Part shown: piece after piece, positions 25,614 through 35,939 of the stretch
How the letters are laid out: every line of letters starts with the position of its first letter
How positions within the stretch are numbered: position 1 is the stretch's first letter
Assembly: GCA_015680905.1 (NCBI GenBank)
Contig: CM027377.1
Location: 40,820,501 to 40,884,500, forward strand
Direction of reading: 5' to 3'
DNA: 64,000 bases
Origin: Coptis chinensis
Lineage: Eukaryota; Streptophyta; Magnoliopsida; Ranunculales; Ranunculaceae
Notes under the pieces: generated by a model
What the model was told of the DNA's origin: nothing
Seen by the model: only the letters and a program-made list of their open reading frames with translations
Database searches by the model: none
Program-made: the position numbers and the translations under genes

Positions 25614-25880
25614 TTACTACAAAAAAAAACAGTCAAAAAACAATGGCCCATAGCTGTCGTTTACAAGAAAAACATGTGCTATATTCTGTCATTAGGGCGT
25701 AATAAAAACCGCTCTAGTTTTTGCAAAACGACGGCCCGGGGCACTTGTAATGTTTTAAAAAATACGACGGCTTTTAACACTTGTAAATTAACGATGGCCG
25801 TCAGCTCATGTTTCTTTAAAAATTAGGCCCATGTATATTTAGAATAGAACCACAAACTTAAGCCGTCGTTTATGGGGAGA
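25614..25880. mobile_element. Left terminus of a CACTA element
   Basis: TACTACAAAAAAAAACAGTC resembles a CACTA end with the first base changed. It is followed by inverted subterminal copies of the same ACGACGGC motif seen at 15840-16010. CAT precedes it at 25611-25613. The element interior would lie to the right, but I could not find a matching right end. Confidence 0.55.
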
Positions 25881-26529
25881 GATTTTTCAGTGGTTCTACC
25901 TGTCATTTATTTATTTAGTATCAATTTTTTTTCCTGCTGTACCTGATAGAAAAGCATGTATTCATATAAATGTAAGGTTATAACTAAACTATACATTCAT
26001 TGAATCAAATCAAAATATTTCCATTGAATACTTGAAACTTCAACAAAACAAATCTCATCCAACAACTTTGCACACAACCAAGTCTTTAAGATAACTTAAG
26101 AAAGTAATTTAGATTACATTAGTAAAAAACTTTAAGCCATGTAATAGTAGATCCCACGTCAATGTTACCAAAAGTCTGTCCTCTAGCACCAAACAACTCA
26201 GCGTTAAATTCCAAGATCTCGTCCACTATGAACCAATATGCATTCTCATGTACATCCTCTCGATCACCAAACATTCTTCCAATGGAAACCACATATACTT
26301 GCAGCTCACATGTTTGTACAGAATGTGATACCATTGGTCACCTAGACAATGAATGACCTGTTGTCTGCGACGAACAAGATAAGAAGTAATAAGAAAATCT
26401 TAATACGGCAAACATGCCAACTAGCAGATTCATATATAAAATCAAGAGTTGTATAACAAATATATAGCAATATTACATATTTATAGTTGATAACTTCTTG
26501 CAGACTCAACAAGAGAGAAAGTAACAAAA
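25881..26529. other. No gene recognised
   Basis: A 71-codon minus-strand frame (26119-26334) has no domain that I recognise and no supporting context. The rest is AT-rich. It may be interior sequence of the CACTA element that starts at 25614. Confidence 0.3.
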
Positions 26530-26860
26530 GCATAGGTTGGAACAGGGGCTAATCCTGCCCCAGTTAGACTTCCTAAGTAATACATTCTAAAGTGCTTGGC
26601 ATTCCTTCTAGTTCAAAAGTCGGCACCCTGCCTAGATCGAAAGCTAGCACCAAAGGCAGAGGTTAAGGCAGAGAGAGCTAAAGCATAGCCATCTAGAGTG
26701 GAAGGGAAGGCACCATAGGCAGGGGTTAAGAAAGAAGTCAAAGCAAATCCTAAAACATAGCCGGTAGGAGAGCCAGAGACAAGGAAAGCTAGAGTAATAG
26801 TCAGTATAGAGAGCACCCCTTCTAGTTCCTGTTAGGGATCGAGACCGAGTTTACCTTATT
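26530..26860. other. Compositionally distinct block, possibly organelle-derived
   Basis: This block is richer in G and purines (AAAGGCAGAGGTTAAGGC, AAGGCACCATAGGCAGGGG) than the AT-rich DNA around it and contains two loosely similar units. The style resembles plant mitochondrial intergenic DNA, which often enters nuclear genomes. I recognise no organelle gene, so this is a suggestion only. Confidence 0.2.
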
Positions 26861-27389
26861 TATTGGTAAATAAGGTAGGCACATTTTAGATAACAAATTT
26901 TCATAGTCATAGCTTATTCTAGGTCCCATTGAAGTTGACCCAAAGAGGCGAGAGAACCTATACAGCATATACAAGGTCTAAAGCATAAGATTACATCCCA
27001 AAATGTGGCAACAGTTACTGACATCCAAGTTAAAGAAAGATAATAGATTTTGGAGTCACAAACGTGTATAAATAGTTCAAGCAGTCTCGCTCTAAACAGC
27101 TCAAGTCTCTACATCTAATTATCTAACTCCCTAAAAATTAACTTAAGAGAACGTTGAAAGGTATCTTAGTTGTATGCGTTACTACCACATAAAATTTTGT
27201 TTTAGCAACCCAACTGGTTTTTTACAATGAATTAAACATTAAATTTGTAATCTTGGAGGAAAAATTCAATCTTTTAAAAAAAATTGCAATTGGCTTAATA
27301 TAATAACAACAACAAATTTAATTTTTCAACTAATAATAGATATTAATCAAAGAATTAATATCAAAATACGTAGTACCTGCTAATGGGAT
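26861..27389. other. No gene recognised
   Basis: This is AT-rich sequence with no frame of note and no recognisable element end. Confidence 0.3.
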
Positions 27390-27944
27390 GATTGAGCAAA
27401 ACACATTCCACCAAACCCCCCCTCAAAACCGAAAAACTGATGGGAAAACAAATAGAATAATTGAAATATAAATAATTTGTACCAAAAAATAAAAAATAAA
27501 GTGTTAATGGTCTCAAATGGGAGTACATGATTACCTAAACTAAGCTATTGATGGAGACAGAAAGAGATGAAAACAACAATCGAGATTTCAGAATGAGCCT
27601 CACTATCTATTTTTCCCTCACACTCTGTTTAAGAATGAGCAGGAAGAGAAGTAGTCACTATTTGTTTTGTTTTGACAAGGCGTATTCTCTCTCTCTCTCT
27701 ACTATATTTTAGGGTTCTCAAAATAATGTTTTTGTTATTTGCCCAACCGAAATTTAGCGCGAAGTCTAATTTTTTGAGAAATAGTAGAGCGGGAATGAGC
27801 CTGTGGAAGCTCTAAATTCTAATAGAAGAGTATGACGGCTATTGAGTTAGACAATGACGGCTATTGGCTCCTGTTTTATTACGAGGGGCTATTAACTGTC
27901 TTGTTTATTCCCGATTGCAGCTGGCATTTTTTGGCCAATTTGGT
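27390..27944. mobile_element. Right end of a second CACTA-type family
   Basis: The block ends GGCCAATTTGGTGTAGTG, inverse CACTACACCAAATTGGCC, a CACTA-type terminus. Subterminal ACGGCTATTG motifs precede it. A diverged copy of the whole block lies at about 30240-30680. It is non-coding, with minus-strand donor-like GGTAATC sites. The left end was not found. Confidence 0.5.
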
Positions 27945-27983
27945 GTAGTGACGGTAGGTTTTCTAACCAACTTGTCATTGCTA

Positions 27984-28148
27984 CATAGTTCGTGATTCGA
28001 ACTTAACTCGAATTTTGGCGGAATTTGGTTTTTCAAAAAAATCGAAATTTTAAATATAGTGTCGAAATCATCGAAATTCGAAGAGGAAATTTTATAGGGT
28101 CGAAATTTCATGGATTTTCGGTTTTGGACGAATTGAATTCGAACTATG
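27984..28148. mobile_element. 165-bp hAT-type MITE
   Basis: The element begins CATAGTTCG and ends CGAACTATG, and is flanked by identical 8-bp CATTGCTA copies at 27976-27983 and 28149-28156. The interior is rich in TTCGAA/GAATTC-like motifs. An 8-bp duplication is characteristic of hAT transposition. Confidence 0.85.
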
Positions 28149-28156
28149 CATTGCTA

Positions 28157-30239
28157 AAGCTTTTCCTTCATTCTTCAAAATTGCACACCACTTGATTATT
28201 TGAAAACTAGGATATGTACACTTTCTTTCTTATGGACAACTCGAAGTCCCAATCTCAGCCTAACTAGGAGTAATTATAGTGCAAACTTGGTAAAAATCCT
28301 AATTTTCAGCAAACTAGAATTCTGACGTGCTATCTTCCGAATGGCACAACTCTTTCTATAGATATCCAAAATCAATGAGGCTTTTTGTGTTGAAAAGCTA
28401 ACACCCAGAATTTAATTTCTTATGTTTTACAAAAAAACTCAATCTCTTTCTAAATATGCGAAAACTGGGCTTGAACAGAGTGCGCAGAAACTAATTTTTG
28501 ACTCACTGTTTTCTAACAGCCTAACTTCCAAACACCGTAACCATATCCACAAACCTCGGAATGCGATGAGGTCAATTGGATTGGAAAGCAGACTTCCAAA
28601 CCTTACTTTTTCGTGTTTAAAGGAAAACCTAACTTAAACTCGAAATATAAGAAAATCAACACCAAAACAGGACATAAGTATAAGTGTTCCAGTTTTTAGT
28701 TTCATGAATGGTTCAAATTGTTCAACACATAAAAAATGAATACAAGTCACAAATTCTAAAATTAAAAGTTCTGACATTTCAAAATTTAAGTCTAACATTG
28801 CCCACATAAGAATATAATGATCCTAGACCCTCCTACATCATTTGCTAATCCATGACCAAAGTATATACACGTGGTGACAACCACCTTGACAGCAAAGTAT
28901 ACGAACCAAAACTGATATATAAAATAGAATACATTGAAGAATCAACAACAAGTATACCCCAATTACTTAGCAAACCATACAACCAGTAGACTTTCATTAC
29001 CTTATACAAGAGGATTTAAGAGATCACTCATCATCTTCGGTCAAAGCTCGAAGCAAACAATTAGCAAAGACATCATTTAAGTGTAAACACCATCAATATA
29101 TGTATGAACTCAAACAATTAAACCAACTAAACAATATTCATTGATTCAAATATCATCTCCACCTCAGTCCACATTTCAATATGGCAGTAACCATATATAG
29201 ATAAAAGCAAATGATATATGTAAACCCAAAATTTCAATTTCAAAATCCACAAGGAAATTGGTAGAATGATTACTCATCTGTTAGCAAAATTTCCAACTCC
29301 TACCATCGACACCGAGCTCCCGAGACCTTTAGTTTAATTCTGTCGAAAATCTTCATTTTCATTTTCTTCTCTTTCTTCTTTTCTTCTTCTCTCCATTCTG
29401 TCTCTTCCTCCCGATTCTATTTCTCTCCCAATTTGTTTTATTCAAAACCACCGACACCTACCCCTCCATTTGTATAAGTGAACTTATACAAATCAAGTGT
29501 CAAACAAATATGACAATGTGATCAGATACCAAGTATAAGAGTCCAGCCAACAAGCCTGGTAATCCATATCAAACAATTGAACAAAGTTACACACAAGTTG
29601 GACAATATTATCCTATTAATCTCCCAACACTAGACTCAAAAACTTCCCTATTAACTTTAGACCCACTTTTTACAATCAAAGCATCACATAGTGAAATCTT
29701 TGTACATAATTCTATTGGTGTTAAGTTATACGAACAATCCGCGTCGATACCAAAATCCAAATGACACACTAAACTAAACCTCAAACAAATTATTTTCATC
29801 ACGTATACGATACGATATATTAAACACATTATTTCCATATTGCCCAAACATTCACTACATATAGCCATAACCACTTAAACAATTAACTACCCACAAAAAA
29901 AAGACACTCAAACCTACTTTAGCCAGCACAAATTAAACTTCAAATTAACTAAACCAAATAAAGATTAAAACTTTCTTCATGAAAAACAAAATCAATACTT
30001 TACTAAGTTCTATTTTTTACGTATTGTAGTGTCATTGGTCCCTAACAATAGACTAACAAGGAGCAGTCATTAGGTTCTGAAGTAGTTTCAACAATCATGA
30101 AGAACATACACACAGATAAGATCGAAATTACAGACAAAACATTCCTTTAAATCATGAAAAACATATAATCTATATTAACAATCGTTAAGAACATACGCAA
30201 TTGCGCGCTCTGCAAAATCGACATGTGCGTGGAAAAGCT
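28157..30239. other. No gene recognised
   Basis: This is AT-rich DNA with a short CT-rich patch (29350-29430). The two longest frames, 71 and 88 codons, show no domain or coding-like features and no splice context. Confidence 0.35.
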
Positions 30240-30680
30240 AAGGGAAACAAAGGAGTACCTTGCTAATTGGATTACCAAAACCCCAAATTCGAAACCGAAT
30301 AACTAATAGCAAAAGAAATTGAAGAATTGAAAACTAAAGATCGAATTGGAAGTGTTAATTGTAGGAAAAGACGATTACCTGAACCAAGCTTTGAAATTTC
30401 TCTCAGTTTTGGCGCAGACTTAGTTTTTTTCTCTCTCTCTATTATGTTTTAGGGTTCTCAAAAAAAGTTTTGGTTATTTGCCCACCGAAATTTAAGGCAA
30501 GCTCAATTTTTCGCGAAATATTAGAGCGGGTACAAGTTTGTAAAAGCTCAAAATTATAATTTATGAGTACCACGGCTATTGAGTTGAACAACCATGGCTA
30601 GTGGCACATGTTTAATTACAAGGGCTATTAACCGGTGTTTATGCCCAATTGCAGCTGTTGTATTTTGGCTCATTTGGTGT
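30240..30680. mobile_element. Diverged second copy of the CACTA-type end
   Basis: The order of motifs matches 27390-27944: TTTAGGGTTCTCAAAA, TTATTTGCCCA, AGAGCGGG, ACGGCTATTGAGTT, GGGCTATTAAC and CCAATTGCAGCTG, ending TTTGGTGTAG. The terminal TG is lost, so the end is mutated. It is non-coding. Confidence 0.5.
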
Positions 30681-32008
30681 AGAATATTAAATTTTTATTA
30701 ATTGAAATAGGGACCGCATTTTTCCACGCTCACTTTTAACACTTCCACGCCCTTGACCATGTAAAATGACATGAATAGCCTTATTCAACCAGGGAAAAAA
30801 AACACAAAAACAAAACCCAAAATTGTTTATTCTTTTTCCTCAACTCTACTCTCTAAGGGCAGTCCCTTCCCACAAAAATTCATGCAAAACAAATAAAATT
30901 ATGTGGGTTCTTGGTTTTTCTTTGTTGTTTTCATCTTCTTCTCAAATGAAAAAAACCAAAACAAAAAACAATTTTAAAAGAGAGAAAATGAGTTGTGGGC
31001 AAACTTCGAATTCAATATTAACACAATTACTCTACCCGAATCTCACATCTTCTCACGCACTCATCTAGCGATTTTTTAGGATTTGTTCTAACAAGGGACG
31101 ATGCATTCAACTAAACATGAAGGGGGTTCTTCACCATTTCAATTGAGGCCTCATTTGAGACAAAAGGTTAAGTTATCAACAACATACAGTGAACTCATTT
31201 ACCTATTAACAAACCAAAACACTGATTTTAGGGACGAAAATGAATGACCCAGTTTGAAAAGGAAGTTGCTTTTACAAAAACTATAGCAATTTTTATTTTG
31301 ATTTTGATATTTTTTTTACCTATGATTCAATAGGCCTTTTTCTTTAAAGTTCTATGGGTATAGCGATACCAATGAGGGGATGTGGTCATGTGGTTTTATC
31401 AATGAGAGCATGAGGCAGTTTGTGTATTAACAGTTTTGCGTTCTCATTTGTGGAATGGAGAAGAAGAGAATCTTTTTCCAATTCAACAATCTATAGGGGT
31501 ATTTGTGTCAATCCACTTTGAAAATAAGTGGAAGTGTTAAAAACAAACGTGGAAAACTCAGTTCCCTTAAAATATTGATTAAATTAGTCATCCAATTCAA
31601 TGTATATCTATTGCATGCATTGAATATGTATTAAATTTGTATTAAACTCTCATTAAAAAAGATCTATGCAATTCCCCACGCATATCAAACGCAAATCCCA
31701 AGAAAATCCCAACTGCCCTTTGTCTTCCCATTTTGTTTTGTTATAATAGATGAATTCATTATTAAAACAATGATAGCTCTTGATTGCTGACCTCTTGTGA
31801 GTAGCCCTAAGGCCATCTAAACGATGGCGGCACTGTTTTTACTTTATAGCTATGTGTACATAATACATGAAGTTTGATTCATGTGATACCACACCATCTA
31901 TTTATTAGTGCAAATGTAAGTATCTGCCATTATTATCATCTTCTAGCCGATGTAATGTTTTCTGCTTGAGTATAAACTAGTGATGGTCAACCTCCACAAA
32001 GGTTTGAG
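30681..32008. other. Intergenic sequence with one dispersed repeat
   Basis: No gene is evident. About 31675-31755 is a single relative of the unit tandemly duplicated at 19178-19408. An 81-codon plus-strand frame at 30823-31068 is low-complexity and has no domain. Confidence 0.4.
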
Positions 32009-32799
32009 TGTAACACACGATTGAATTCAGTGTGTTAACGTAGTACGCGAAATATAAAAACATGTACGTGTGTGCGAGTATAAAATGACAACTTGGGAAA
32101 AGTCCACCATATTACTTGACTAGGGGAATATGGGGTTGGGAATTGGTGGAATGACCACAATTACCATACCATATGTACAGTCAGGGGTGTAGATGTTATT
32201 TTCCCGTAAGTTTAATAAAGAAAGAAAGGAATAAGCTACTAACTTCACTGAGAAGAAATTTATCTGATCGCTCAATCTTGTTTGTTTATTTTAAAGTATT
32301 GTAGATCTAATTTGTCTAAATCTTTGTTGTTATATTGGGTAGTATTGTATATATGATTTTTGTCTCGTTTCTTGTTTGTTTTGATTTGTAGTGGCCTTTC
32401 CTAACATGCTATTCTAGGCACATAGGTAAGTGCCTTGGTTATTCTTTGGTTAGACAAGTAGGATGGTTTTTGTAGAGATTACTTGCTGGGCGCTTACGCC
32501 CATTCATTATCATTTTTTACAGGTTAGCGTGATTAAGCACGATAGAGTTCTCGCATGATCTTGGAGTCGGGTTGTTCAATTTAGGTTGTTGTAATTCATG
32601 TATATAAAATGTTATTTTTCAAAATCTTCATTTTAATTTCATTCTTTTCTCCATAACAGTTGTAATAAATATTTTTAGTTGCATGTTTCTTGACCTGGAA
32701 TGTTCCCATGCTTTGGTTTTCCGCATTTTGTTCACGCCTCTCCATATTCCTAGAAGTTAGATTGGCCATCTAGCATCTGTGGAATTTAGGGGCGTTACA
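32009..32799 (+). mobile_element. Chromovirus-like LTR remnant
   Basis: The segment starts TGTAACACACG and ends GGGGCGTTACA, matching the TGTAAC...GTTACA borders of plant Tekay/Del-type LTRs. It contains the GCTGGGCGCTTACGCCC stretch and a following CAG|GTTAGCG that I associate with this LTR type. No internal domain adjoins it and the flanking 5-mers do not match, so it is either a solo LTR with mutated flanks or a fragment. The left border is less certain than the right. Confidence 0.5.
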
Positions 32800-33021
32800 G
32801 GAGAGGCAACCCCAGGCCAATGAGCTAGGATATCAAAACTTTTCGTTAAGCATATTTCTTTCCATACGAGATAAACAATCTCTGGCCATATGCCATTGGA
32901 GTATTGGACGAGTGACTTCGTGCGTCTAATTTAGACATTTAGTGTATCAAAACTCAATCCCTATGCTAAACTTGAATAGTTTACAAGAGTAAATAAAGCT
33001 AGCAGATATTGCATTTGTCAA

Positions 33022-33519
33022 CAGTGTTCTAAAAAATGTTATGCGGTAGTCAGGCGGTGGGAAAGCGCCTAGCATATAGGCCTTTTAGGCAGTGGCTAGA
33101 CGGACTAGGTGCTAGGCGGTTTTTTTTTCATAATATATCTTATAATACATATAGTAATACACACCTATACTACAAGAAATGAAGAAAATCATTTACCATA
33201 ACTCAAAAAATAAATACAAACAAATATATTTATTACAAAAATGTGTAATAGTTGAAGAATATTGACTTCATATAAAAACATATAATTTCTTATAGTGGCA
33301 TATAATTTACATTAGACTTTAGTCTTTTAAACTCATTCAAATCTTAAGCCTACACGGGTCTTTAATTTTCAATATTTAATTATTCAAAAAAAAATTGACT
33401 GGACCGCCTAGCCCGCCTAATCGGTCAACCGATTTCTTAAACGACTTGGACCTAGGCGAGTCGGTTGGGCACCGCCTAGCGCCTAGAGACGGCCGCCTAG
33501 ACCGATTTTTAGACCAGTG
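33022..33519. mobile_element. 498-bp hAT-type MITE
   Basis: The termini are CAGTGTTCTAAAAA and, inverted, CACTGGTCTAAAAA. The subterminal regions are rich in the GCCTAGGCG/CTAGGCGG motif in both orientations. The flanks are TTTGTCAA (33014-33021) and TTTGTCAG (33520-33527), an 8-bp duplication with one change. The AT-rich core is non-coding. The CAGTG terminus and 8-bp duplication indicate a hAT-derived non-autonomous element. Confidence 0.85.
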
Positions 33520-33527
33520 TTTGTCAG

Positions 33528-34307
33528 TAATCGAAGTCCTAGTACTGGTTGTTGTTGTGTTGCGTACCTTGCGGACTGTTTCCATATTTTAGCTTCATCC
33601 AGGATCAATTATTGTTAGGCTTTATAAATCATGGTAGTCATATAGTGCAGTGTAACAACTAACAACTAATTCTTTCAAATCTAGTCAGATTCAAAAAGGA
33701 AAACAAAACCCTGAGTGTGCTGTTAACTATAGGTAAAAGCATCGGATGCATGCGCTAGGTGCTCCCATCAAACTCAGGGTATAGTACAGACATATATTCC
33801 CAGAGGCCAGAATTTGCATTGCTTCTTCTCACATTTATTCCAGCAGTGTTGACTTCATATGTTGGATATTAATAGAGAAGTGATAGGTAACAACATAGAG
33901 TAAAATGGCTTACCTATCATTCACTTTCATCTTGTAATTATAGTGTCAAAACCCATACATACTCAGGGGTAATATCTCAAATAGACATTTCTTTTTTAAA
34001 ATGTTGTGAAAAAATAAATAAAAGATAGTGTGCCAAAGGCTTGAATTTTTCCTGTGGTACAAAATGTGAAAATATTTGTTTTGTGGCCTAATTAATAGGC
34101 TTTAAGAGTTTCTGTGGCCCAATAGGCTTAATTTTGGTGGCTGAAACTCCTGAAAGTCTTGAAATTCGTTGTTGCCGAGAATATGCTTAGAATTGACGCC
34201 CAAGTCATAACAAATTCGATACCAAACAGGACTAGAACTGAGTCTTTAGTTCCGAATCAAATAGAACTTCAAACTCTTAAGCAAACTTACCGCCATGCAA
34301 CTTCCTC
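33528..34307. other. Upstream region of the kinase gene
   Basis: No ORF of interest lies here. It separates the MITE from the kinase gene and should hold the promoter if the gene is expressed. I see no clear element terminus. Confidence 0.4.
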
Positions 34308-34315
34308 TATATATA
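34308..34315 (+). promoter_or_regulatory. Candidate TATA box for the kinase gene
   Basis: TATATATA lies 54 bp before the ATG at 34369. The placement allows a 5' leader of about 25-30 nt. This is the most plausible TATA element upstream of the gene. Confidence 0.5.
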
Positions 34316-34368
34316 CAATTCGTTCTTCTTCATCTCTTTGAGTTAGGTATAGGAATTTATCAAGCAAG

Positions 34369-35388
34369 ATGAGTGGTAACAATGAAGGTTCTTTGAACTT
34401 GTTTTCCAAGTACACAATCATCAGAAAAATTGGGGAAGGGACCTTTGGGCATGTTTTTCTAGCTTGCGATAACCGTCACGGGGAATCTGTTGCAATCAAG
34501 CTCTTGAAGGATCGTTGTCGTTTGTGGGAAGATTGTAAAGAGATGAGGGAACTGAAGGCGCTCGTTGCATTGGGTCATCCGAACATCGTCAAACTCAAAG
34601 ATATCGTCCAAGAAGGTGAGTACCTGGACTTGGTGTTTGAATACATGGATAGGAGTCTGCACCAACTTATTTGTGATAGAACAAGGTTTTTCTCTGAAGA
34701 AAATATTAGAGGTTACTGCTTCCAGATACTTAAAGGAATCGACCATATGCATAGCCATGGATACTTCCACCGCGATCTTAAGCCAGATAACATATTAGTT
34801 TCTGGAAACGTAGTCAAGATTGCTGATTTGGGTTCGTCGCGAGAGTTCTTGTCTGTGGAAGATGATTTGGATTGCACGCGAGAGTTCTTGTCTGATCAAC
34901 CATACACGAATCATATTACAACTCTCTGGTATAGGGCACCCGAGGTTCTGGTCAAGTCTTCCAAGTACGGTGCTGCTATTGATATTTGGGCAATGGGAGC
35001 TATCATGGCTGAATTATTTCTTCTGCAGCCTCTGTTTCGTGGTACGGATGAGGTCGATCAACTTGACAAGATATGCAGCATAAAAGGTAGTCCGTTTTCC
35101 TGGTTTAAGGGTCTTCAAGAAGCAGAAGCACACAACATCCAGTTTCCTGTGTGTTTAGGAATTCCCCTTCAGAAGTTAATACCATCAGCAAGTCGCGATG
35201 CAATTGCGCTAATGGAATCACTCCTATCCTGGGATCCCAATGTCAGGCCTACTGCTGCAGCGGCTCTACGACATCCTTTCTTCAAACCATGTTTCGAAGC
35301 TGAACAGCTGCTTGATTTGGAACTAAGGCTCACTACGGCAATGGCTTTTCCATCTATGAATGGTGAAGTAAATAGGGTCCTGCTCTAG
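34369..35388 (+). CDS. MHK/RCK-like CMGC protein kinase, intronless, altered activation loop
   Basis: The 339-residue protein is a complete eukaryotic kinase domain. It has a glycine loop GEGTFGHV (22-29), VAIK with Lys44, Glu61 in helix C, HRDLKPDN (134-141), DLG (153-155) and WYRAPE (187-192). The C-terminal lobe ends with RPTAAAALRHPFF and LDLELRL, features of plant MHK (male germ cell kinase-like, RCK group). Three things are odd. DFG reads DLG. The TEY-type phosphosite reads TNH. Residues 158-162 REFLS recur at 171-175 through an in-frame 13-codon duplication. Known MHK genes have many introns and a longer C-terminal tail; this copy has neither, so I infer a retrogene. The ATG context AAGATGAG is good. 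Retention of catalytic residues makes residual activity possible. Confidence 0.88.
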   Translation: MSGNNEGSLNLFSKYTIIRKIGEGTFGHVFLACDNRHGESVAIKLLKDRCRLWEDCKEMRELKALVALGHPNIVKLKDIVQEGEYLDLVFEYMDRSLHQLICDRTRFFSEENIRGYCFQILKGIDHMHSHGYFHRDLKPDNILVSGNVVKIADLGSSREFLSVEDDLDCTREFLSDQPYTNHITTLWYRAPEVLVKSSKYGAAIDIWAMGAIMAELFLLQPLFRGTDEVDQLDKICSIKGSPFSWFKGLQEAEAHNIQFPVCLGIPLQKLIPSASRDAIALMESLLSWDPNVRPTAAAALRHPFFKPCFEAEQLLDLELRLTTAMAFPSMNGEVNRVLL

Positions 35389-35939
35389 GGTTCTGCAGAA
35401 AGGATGAATCGATCAACTTGAGTTGTATATGCTAACCAATTACCCATATATCAAGAACTATGTTTGTGCTTGATCTATAAGCGGGGTAAGGCTTTCTATG
35501 ACCCCCTCCATGTACGTAGTCAGTCCAGAAGTGACTTGGGTGCAGCACTACAAAAACAAAAAAACAAAATCTTTGTATGTAAGAATTTATACCGGACGGC
35601 AATTTTAATAGTTCCGGTCCTGAATCCTTTAAATATTTTGAAACCTTGAATCTGTTTGGTTCAGTCTTATTTTTAGTTTTAATGGGTCTTGTATTATCTG
35701 CGATTTGCAAATAAACTCAATACCTTGGATCAGGATGAATGAAAATTATACTTATTGAATATCTGTGATGCTAATGTCAGCTGATAGCAAACAATTAGTA
35801 CTCTAGTATATCGAAAGCTCTATTTGAAAACAGAGTAGAATAGCTAGTGTAGATATATGTGCTGATGTAATTATTTTCTTTGTGATGAAGCTATGTATGC
35901 CCTCACTTCATTTGAAAACTATGAACCATCAAACACTTA
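35389..35939. other. 3' flank of the kinase gene
   Basis: No gene is seen. The sequence is AT-rich and probably holds the kinase 3' UTR. CACTACAAAAAC near 35547 looks like a CACTA start but has no partner. Confidence 0.4.

Noticed and set aside
26119..26334. 71-codon minus-strand ORF
   Set aside because: No domain, no start-site or splice support, and AT-rich context. Left as non-coding.
34459..34770. Minus-strand and shifted frames inside the kinase gene
   Set aside because: They are shadows of the kinase coding frame and have no domains.
35547..35575. CACTACAAAAAC start resembling a CACTA end
   Set aside because: No subterminal repeats or matching right end nearby; it is probably chance.
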